DNA from: Comamonadaceae bacterium
GTDB lineage: Bacteria; Pseudomonadota; Gammaproteobacteria; Burkholderiales; Burkholderiaceae_C
NCBI GenBank assembly: GCA_947483455.1
Contig: CANKNK010000023.1
Span: forward strand, 1 to 11,292
Reading direction: 5' to 3'
DNA: 11,292 nt
The position numbers and the translations under genes were made by a program. The notes below the pieces were generated by a model. That model was not told where the DNA came from, made no database searches, and worked only from the letters and a program-made list of their open reading frames with translations. Below are positions 7,293 through 11,292 of this stretch, piece by piece (position 1 is the stretch's first letter; each line of letters begins with the position of its first letter).

Positions 7293-7997
7293 TTAGTGGG
7301 GTCCAATATGCAGCGTGGTCAGCACCGAGCGCAAATCCGGGCCCGTGAAGTCGGGCCGGGGCTCTAGCGCTTCAAACGGCAATCCCTGCCGGTTGACCCA
7401 ATGCGTGCGCAGGCCAAACCAATTGGCGCCCAGCGCATCCCAGGCATTGCTAGATACAAACAGAATTTCGTCCAGGGGCAGCGCAATGGTTTGCTGGACC
7501 AGCGCGTAGGCCTGCGGCGCCGTCTTAAACAGGCGTATGCCATCGACTGAAATCACATGGTCCAATAAACCGGCCATGCCGGCGCTGTGTACCGCCGAGT
7601 CCAACATCTGCGGGCTGCCATTGGAAAGAATCGCCGTCGTCAGGCCCTGGCGCTTGATGCTGCGCAAAACTTCCAAGTTTTCGGGAAAGGGGCTGAGCTT
7701 GGCGTATTGGCCCATCAGGGCCTCATCCTGGCCATCAGTGCGGTCCAGCTTGAGCCTATCCAGGCAGTAATGCAGCGACCGCCGGGTAAGGTCCCAAAAC
7801 GATTGGTAAAAACGGCTGCCCTTGGCGGGGTCCGGGTCGGACTGGGTGATTAAGCGCGTGTATTCAATTTGCTTGTCCCGCCAGGCCAGCGCCAGCGCGG
7901 CGCCTTGGCCGGGAAACAATTGTTCCGCCACATGTTGCACGGAGTACACGTCAAACAAGGTGCCATAGGCATCGAAAACTACCGCATTGAATGCCAT
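7293..7997 (-). CDS. Haloacid dehalogenase, type II (L-2-haloacid dehalogenase family)
   Basis: A 234-residue HAD-superfamily hydrolase. Type II enzymes convert L-2-haloacids to D-2-hydroxyacids with inversion, or haloacetates to glycolate. The nucleophile motif FDAYGTLFD supplies D9 and T13. R40 in WRDKQIEY, S125-N126 in ILSNG, K158 and Y164 in FKTAPQAY, and S182, N184, D187 in SSNAWDALG match the catalytic set of L-2-haloacid dehalogenases in order and spacing. W186 matches the substrate-pocket tryptophan. The lysine is followed by T where KP is usual. I chose the ATG at 7997 because AGGAG at 8010-8006 is eight bases away; a GTG directly before it at 8000 is an alternative. The gene is 71 bases downstream of the S9 peptidase frame on the same strand and convergent with the YdiJ-type gene, whose substrate class matches its expected product. 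A promiscuous HAD phosphatase is possible but less likely given the residue set. Confidence 0.87.
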   Translation of the reverse strand: MAFNAVVFDAYGTLFDVYSVQHVAEQLFPGQGAALALAWRDKQIEYTRLITQSDPDPAKGSRFYQSFWDLTRRSLHYCLDRLKLDRTDGQDEALMGQYAKLSPFPENLEVLRSIKRQGLTTAILSNGSPQMLDSAVHSAGMAGLLDHVISVDGIRLFKTAPQAYALVQQTIALPLDEILFVSSNAWDALGANWFGLRTHWVNRQGLPFEALEPRPDFTGPDLRSVLTTLHIGPH

Positions 7998-8005
7998 CAC
8001 TATGT

Positions 8006-8010
8006 CTCCT
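8006..8010 (-). promoter_or_regulatory. Ribosome binding site for the dehalogenase gene
   Basis: AGGAG on the minus strand lies eight bases before the ATG at 7997 and five before the adjacent GTG at 8000. The spacing favours the ATG. Confidence 0.6.
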
Positions 8011-8047
8011 GCCGGCCCGCACTACGCAGTCCCAAGCGCCATGGTAA

Positions 8048-8064
8048 CGCGGGGATCGCCCGCG
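8048..8064 (-). terminator. Possible hairpin after the S9 peptidase gene
   Basis: A perfect six-base stem, CGCGGG pairing with CCCGCG across a five-base loop, begins four bases after the peptidase stop codon. No T-run follows on either strand, so it is not a classic intrinsic terminator. It may stabilise the mRNA end or limit read-through into the dehalogenase gene. Confidence 0.3.
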
Positions 8065-8068
8065 CCTT

Positions 8069-8791
8069 TCATTTCAACAGCACAGACTCCAGAAACATCA
8101 CACTGGTGTAAAACTGGTAGTCGGCATTGGCTTTGCGCGCAAAACCATGTCCTTCGTTGTCCGCCAGCAGGTACCAGGCTTGCACACCGTTTTTGCGTAC
8201 TGCTTGCACCATTTGTTCAGCCTCTGTGTAGGGCACCCGGGGGTCGTTTTTTCCGTGAACTACCAGCAAGGGTATGCGGATGGCATCGGCGTTGTGGAGC
8301 GGTGCAATTTTTTCCTGAAAAGCACGCATAGCAGGGTCGCGCTCATCGCCGTACTCCACGCGCCGCAAGTCCCGCCGGTAACTTTCGGTATTCTTTAAAA
8401 AGCTAACGAAATTACTGATGCCCACCACATCAATGGCGCCGCGCAGCTTGCTACCGTAGTCCACCGCCATGGCCAAACTCATATACCCGCCATAGCTTCC
8501 ACCAGAGACCGCAACCCGGCTACCATCAATACGCGGATGCAGACGCAACCAGTCTAAAAACGCCCCGCCATCTTTCACGGAATCTTTTCGCAAAAATCCA
8601 TTGTCGAGGCTTAAATATTGCTTTCCATAACCACTTGAGCCGCGCACGTTCGGTAGGAAGATAGCGATCCCAAGTTCATTCAAATAGTAATTCCACCGCC
8701 CCATAAACTGCACCCTGGCCTGACCTTCCGGTCCACCATGAAAATCCATAAGCATTGGGCGCTTGCCGGGGAATTTCCGGGCGTCCGGCAA
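8069..8791 (-). CDS. Catalytic half of the interrupted S9 peptidase
   Basis: This open frame carries the alpha/beta-hydrolase domain with nucleophile motif GGSYGGYM, acid motif HGKNDPR and histidine motif EGHGF. It begins 18 bases beyond the TAA, in the same frame as the propeller half. Its first possible start is a TTG at 8791 without a clear ribosome site; the first ATG, at 8755, falls inside the hydrolase core. Any separate product would lack a signal peptide and propeller and would stay in the cytoplasm. It is best seen as part of one broken gene rather than a gene of its own. Confidence 0.5.
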   Translation of the reverse strand: MPDARKFPGKRPMLMDFHGGPEGQARVQFMGRWNYYLNELGIAIFLPNVRGSSGYGKQYLSLDNGFLRKDSVKDGGAFLDWLRLHPRIDGSRVAVSGGSYGGYMSLAMAVDYGSKLRGAIDVVGISNFVSFLKNTESYRRDLRRVEYGDERDPAMRAFQEKIAPLHNADAIRIPLLVVHGKNDPRVPYTEAEQMVQAVRKNGVQAWYLLADNEGHGFARKANADYQFYTSVMFLESVLLK

Positions 8792-8809
8792 ATACAGCCA
8801 TCCGCTAAT

Positions 8810-8812
8810 TTA
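8810..8812 (-). other. In-frame TAA splitting the S9 peptidase gene
   Basis: The minus strand reads GAT GGA CTG TAA ATT AGC GGA. The frame is identical on both sides. One base change from CAA (Gln) or AAA (Lys) would create it. TAA is normally the least leaky stop, which argues against efficient natural read-through. Confidence 0.9.
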
Positions 8813-10066
8813 CAGTCCATCAAAACTTTTGATTTGCACTAGGTCCGGAGTAACAAAGTTTTGCGGATTTAACTCAGGTGAAAAATAGGCGCTAGTCCAG
8901 CGCTGCGTGCGCGCGGTGCCAAGGTCGTAGGTGTATACCTCACTGGGACTTTGGGGTGAATTCATCGTATAGGCAAACACATCCTTATTGGCCTTGTGCC
9001 ACATCAGGCCGCCAAGCGATCCAATTCCCATGGCAAGTCGGGGCAGCTCCAAACCGGACTTTGCGTCAAAGAGGCGTACTTCATCGCTACCGTTGTTATT
9101 CACTTCAGCCAAAAGGTAGCGGCCATCATGCGATAGGCTGATTCCCTGTATATCCCAGGGAATGTGAGCGGATAAATTTTTCAAGCTGGCAGTGCGCAAA
9201 TCAAAGCGCCAAAGCTGAAAAAATTCAGTGCCCTGATTGCTGGTGAAGAAAATACTGTCTTGATCTTTACTCCAACGCACATCGCCGTAACCGGCGCTCG
9301 ATTCTCCCGGGCGCGGTAGTACCCGCTCGCGTTTCCCGTTTTCGCTATCGAGTATCCAGACCTCGCTGTCGGACGGGCTGCGGTACAGAATGGATGCAAT
9401 ATGTTTATCGTCTGGACTAAACCGAAATCCACCCCATCCACCGCCAGGCAGGCTTGCCAGTTCCCGCTGCGGTGCAACTTGCAGAGGGTCAACCAAGGTA
9501 ATCGTCGTGGCAACTTCCGTGCGCGTGCCCTGGCTGGCGGTTGAATCTATAGGTACAGACGCCACCAGGATTTTTTCGCCGTGGTTGCTCCAGGTAAAGG
9601 CACTTCGCTCATTGGGGGAAGACAGCAGCGTGGAAACTTTGCTTTCCAAGTCGTACCGATAAATTCGGGCGGCTTCACTGCCCCCTTTAGAACTGCCGTA
9701 GACCAAATAATTTCCGTGTACCGGGTTCAAGGCAGCGGCACCGACGGGTTCGGAGAAATCTGTGATTTTCTCCAAGGCTCCGCCGGGCTCGCGCAACCAA
9801 TAAAGCTGGGCCAGGTCCGCCCCTTTCTCTCGGTGGCGCACCAGCATATGCGGTTTGGTGGGATGCCAGCCTGCGAAGCTGTGGGTTCTAAATTCTGTGT
9901 AGGGATCTACCGCATTGACCAGCGCCATGCTCACCGCAGGGATGTTCTCGGCTTTCAAATTTGCATTGGGTGCCAGGACTTGCGCCATCGCTGGCTGCAG
10001 GCACAAAATACCTGCGACAAGTACCAACGCCGTTTGCACACCGCACCGCCTGGTAAAAATCTTCAC
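8810..10066 (-). CDS. Signal peptide and beta-propeller half of the interrupted S9 peptidase
   Basis: If the TAA is real, this 418-residue product is what is made. It has an N-terminal signal peptide (RR at 6-7, a hydrophobic core, cleavage near PAMA|QV) followed by WD40/TolB-like propeller blades, seen as recurrent strands such as FRFSPDDKHIASILYR, VRWSKDQDSIFFTS and ISLSHDGRYLLAEV. In intact S9 enzymes the propeller gates access to the active site and has no catalytic residues, so this fragment would be exported but inactive. Start choice: GTG at 10066 with GAGGGG six bases upstream, overlapping the end of the preceding gene. Confidence 0.65.
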   Translation of the reverse strand: MKIFTRRCGVQTALVLVAGILCLQPAMAQVLAPNANLKAENIPAVSMALVNAVDPYTEFRTHSFAGWHPTKPHMLVRHREKGADLAQLYWLREPGGALEKITDFSEPVGAAALNPVHGNYLVYGSSKGGSEAARIYRYDLESKVSTLLSSPNERSAFTWSNHGEKILVASVPIDSTASQGTRTEVATTITLVDPLQVAPQRELASLPGGGWGGFRFSPDDKHIASILYRSPSDSEVWILDSENGKRERVLPRPGESSAGYGDVRWSKDQDSIFFTSNQGTEFFQLWRFDLRTASLKNLSAHIPWDIQGISLSHDGRYLLAEVNNNGSDEVRLFDAKSGLELPRLAMGIGSLGGLMWHKANKDVFAYTMNSPQSPSEVYTYDLGTARTQRWTSAYFSPELNPQNFVTPDLVQIKSFDGL

Positions 10067-10068
10067 TG

Positions 10069-11292
10069 CTAGCCCCTCGTTTTGAAATTTTTAGAAACCT
10101 CGTTACAGGTTTTACGGGAATCATCCTTTGCGGGTAGCTTGGAACAAACCTGTTCAAGCTGCGCCGCAAGTTTACGAATCACATCCGCATGCTGGCCTTT
10201 ATCGCTCCAACCCTGCAGCTGTTTGCTCATTCGCTCGAGCACGCGACTGTTGCGCTCATAAAAAATCTCTGGGCTAGGGCTTAGCTCACCAAGGACGCCA
10301 GCCGCTGCTTTCTCAATCCGGGCGCTATCCTGCGGTGCCAACTCGATAAGTTTGCTGACATAGCCGCTACCCCACTGCATACGCGTCGCCGGGCCGGCCG
10401 ACTCTTTCCAAGCGCGTTCGGACCAGTCGAGCGCGCCCTGCTTGTCCCCCCGCTTCTTGGCATTGGAAGCCAATACCAGCATGTGGTAGTAAGGTGAGAT
10501 GGCCTTGGGAAGTTCCGCTTTGAGCAAATTATCAGACTCGTCCAGCAGGCCGGCCTGCGACAGCAAATGTGCGGCATTGGGAATCAGCGCTTGGCGCTCG
10601 TGGGCTTGCGTACTTTCCCGATCGACCGTTGCCACTTCATTACGAACCTGCGCAATGAGCGCCGGTGCAATGGCGACGTTGAGGTCTTCGGACGCATCGA
10701 TACGCGCCAGTTCTACCTTGGCCTGCGTTGCACCCAGGCGGTCCGAGCGCGACAGTGTCGCATCCTTGCCAAGCCTGTCTAAAGCGGACGACATGGCATT
10801 GACCAATGCCGTGCGATCAGGGCTTGCCTTGGCGCTTAGTGCGGCTATCAAATCGTTGCCGTAGTACTGCAAGATATCGAAATTCATGCGGCTTAAGCCC
10901 GGATCGGACAAGACCTCACGCATACGGACCAGTGCCTGTTCGCGTGCCGATGCAGTCGCTTTTTCCGTATGCGCGCTGATGACCGATTTGAACAATAGAC
11001 GGGTACAGGCCTCGCTCTGTGCAGGAACGCAATTGCGGGCAAGCTGATTCAAGGTGCGGGTGCGCTCTTTGTCCGAAACCAATTGGGCCTGGTCTTGATC
11101 CCAGGCATAAAACGCCAGCTGCCGCCAGGCAGAGGGTTTAAGGCCTGCCGACTGGGCACCCAAAGCAATGGCCAAGGATTCCTTGACGGTGCTGCTGGAC
11201 GCCAGCGCCAGATCCAGCACCTCGATATAGCGTGCGGCGTCCACCTCACCGGGAATGCGCGTTAGCTCGCTGGCATCTGGTTTAAACAAAAT
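10069..11292 (-). CDS. Probable thioredoxin-domain protein with long helical C-terminal region, 5' end missing
   Basis: The frame is open to the window edge, so only about the last 407 residues are seen; a TTG at 11289 should not be taken as the start. The first visible residues, ILFKPDASELTRIPGEVDAA, resemble the last strand and helix of a thioredoxin fold, where a proline/glycine-rich turn precedes the final helix. The active-site CxxC would lie outside the window. The rest is almost all alpha-helical and alanine-rich, with TPR-like stretches such as AAHLLSQAGLLDESDNLLKA and KKRGDKQGALDWSERAW. Four cysteines occur, NC..AC near the visible N-terminal third and VC..TC near the C-terminus; if the protein is exported, they could form disulfides. 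The stop TAG at 10071-10069 is two bases before the S9 peptidase GTG, so the two are probably one operon. The function is unproven; an envelope thiol or folding role is inferred. Confidence 0.65.
   Translation of the reverse strand: MLFKPDASELTRIPGEVDAARYIEVLDLALASSSTVKESLAIALGAQSAGLKPSAWRQLAFYAWDQDQAQLVSDKERTRTLNQLARNCVPAQSEACTRLLFKSVISAHTEKATASAREQALVRMREVLSDPGLSRMNFDILQYYGNDLIAALSAKASPDRTALVNAMSSALDRLGKDATLSRSDRLGATQAKVELARIDASEDLNVAIAPALIAQVRNEVATVDRESTQAHERQALIPNAAHLLSQAGLLDESDNLLKAELPKAISPYYHMLVLASNAKKRGDKQGALDWSERAWKESAGPATRMQWGSGYVSKLIELAPQDSARIEKAAAGVLGELSPSPEIFYERNSRVLERMSKQLQGWSDKGQHADVIRKLAAQLEQVCSKLPAKDDSRKTCNEVSKNFKTRG
10073..10078 (-). promoter_or_regulatory. Ribosome binding site inside the end of the upstream gene
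   Basis: GAGGGG on the minus strand lies within the last codons of the thioredoxin-like gene, six bases before the GTG at 10066. It supports the GTG start and suggests translational coupling. Confidence 0.6.

Larger units (their letters stand above)
8069..10066 (-). pseudogene. S9 prolyl-oligopeptidase-family peptidase interrupted by one in-frame stop
   Basis: Reading through one TAA gives a 666-codon frame for a complete exported S9 serine peptidase. These enzymes cleave short peptides, often after proline or as dipeptidyl or acylaminoacyl peptidases. Residues 1-28 are a Sec signal peptide ending near PAMA|QV, then a beta-propeller to about 400, then an alpha/beta-hydrolase domain. In through-numbering the catalytic triad is complete: S524 in GGSYGGY, D608 in HGKNDPRVPY and H640 in EGHGF. 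The stop is codon 419, between SFDGL and ISGWLYLP, at the hinge where the hydrolase domain begins; relatives usually carry one residue there. There is no frameshift and no other stop, and the catalytic half shows no decay, so the lesion is recent, an error in the sequence, or a read-through site. The start is GTG at 10066, with GAGGGG at 10078-10073. Confidence 0.8.

Noticed and set aside
8810..8812. A programmed frameshift as the explanation for the split S9 gene
   Set aside because: Both halves are in exactly the same frame, so only a nonsense change or stop read-through can explain the split.

Overview
The window looks like chromosomal DNA of a beta-proteobacterium, most likely Burkholderiales and perhaps Comamonadaceae (Rhodoferax/Polaromonas-like). 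This is inferred from the moderately high GC content, a solitary Bug-type tripartite tricarboxylate transporter receptor, a YdiJ-type FAD/Fe-S oxidase and Burkholderiales-like protein sequences; no rRNA or other taxonomic marker is present. Coding density is high. I see no tRNA, rRNA, CRISPR array, insertion sequence, phage gene or attachment site. No gap between genes exceeds 100 bases.

Layout. 1-203 (+) is the 3' end of a YghU-type glutathione S-transferase gene. 247-1062 (+) encodes an exported SAM-methyltransferase-like protein (COG4798 type). On the minus strand, 4118 down to 1078, lies a compact three-gene run with 34-base gaps: a serine/alanine-glyoxylate aminotransferase-family enzyme, a Bug-type solute receptor, and a glyoxalase II-like hydrolase (gloB). 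Divergent from it, 4208-7249 (+) encodes a 1013-residue YdiJ-type FAD/Fe-S D-2-hydroxyacid dehydrogenase. Convergent with that, 7997-7293 (-) encodes a type II (L-2-haloacid) dehalogenase. The right end (-) holds an exported S9 prolyl-oligopeptidase-family gene (10066-8069), broken by one in-frame TAA at 8812-8810. Its start lies two bases after the stop of a protein that appears to be a thioredoxin-domain protein with a long helical C-terminal region (11292-10069), cut by the window edge.

How the genes may work together (inference). The middle block reads as 2-hydroxyacid and 2-oxoacid metabolism. The dehalogenase would give D-2-hydroxyacids or glycolate, glyoxalase II gives D-lactate from lactoylglutathione, the YdiJ-type enzyme oxidises D-2-hydroxyacids to 2-oxoacids, the aminotransferase uses glyoxylate-type acceptors, and the Bug receptor could bind a carboxylate. 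The right-hand pair looks like an envelope protein quality-control or peptide-degradation unit whose peptidase is currently interrupted.

The best leads are the single clean nonsense codon in an otherwise intact S9 peptidase, the possible hydroxyacid/glyoxylate module, an atypical glutathione-contact loop in the GloB-like protein, and an exported protein with a methyltransferase fold. I found no convincing evidence of a wholly new system.
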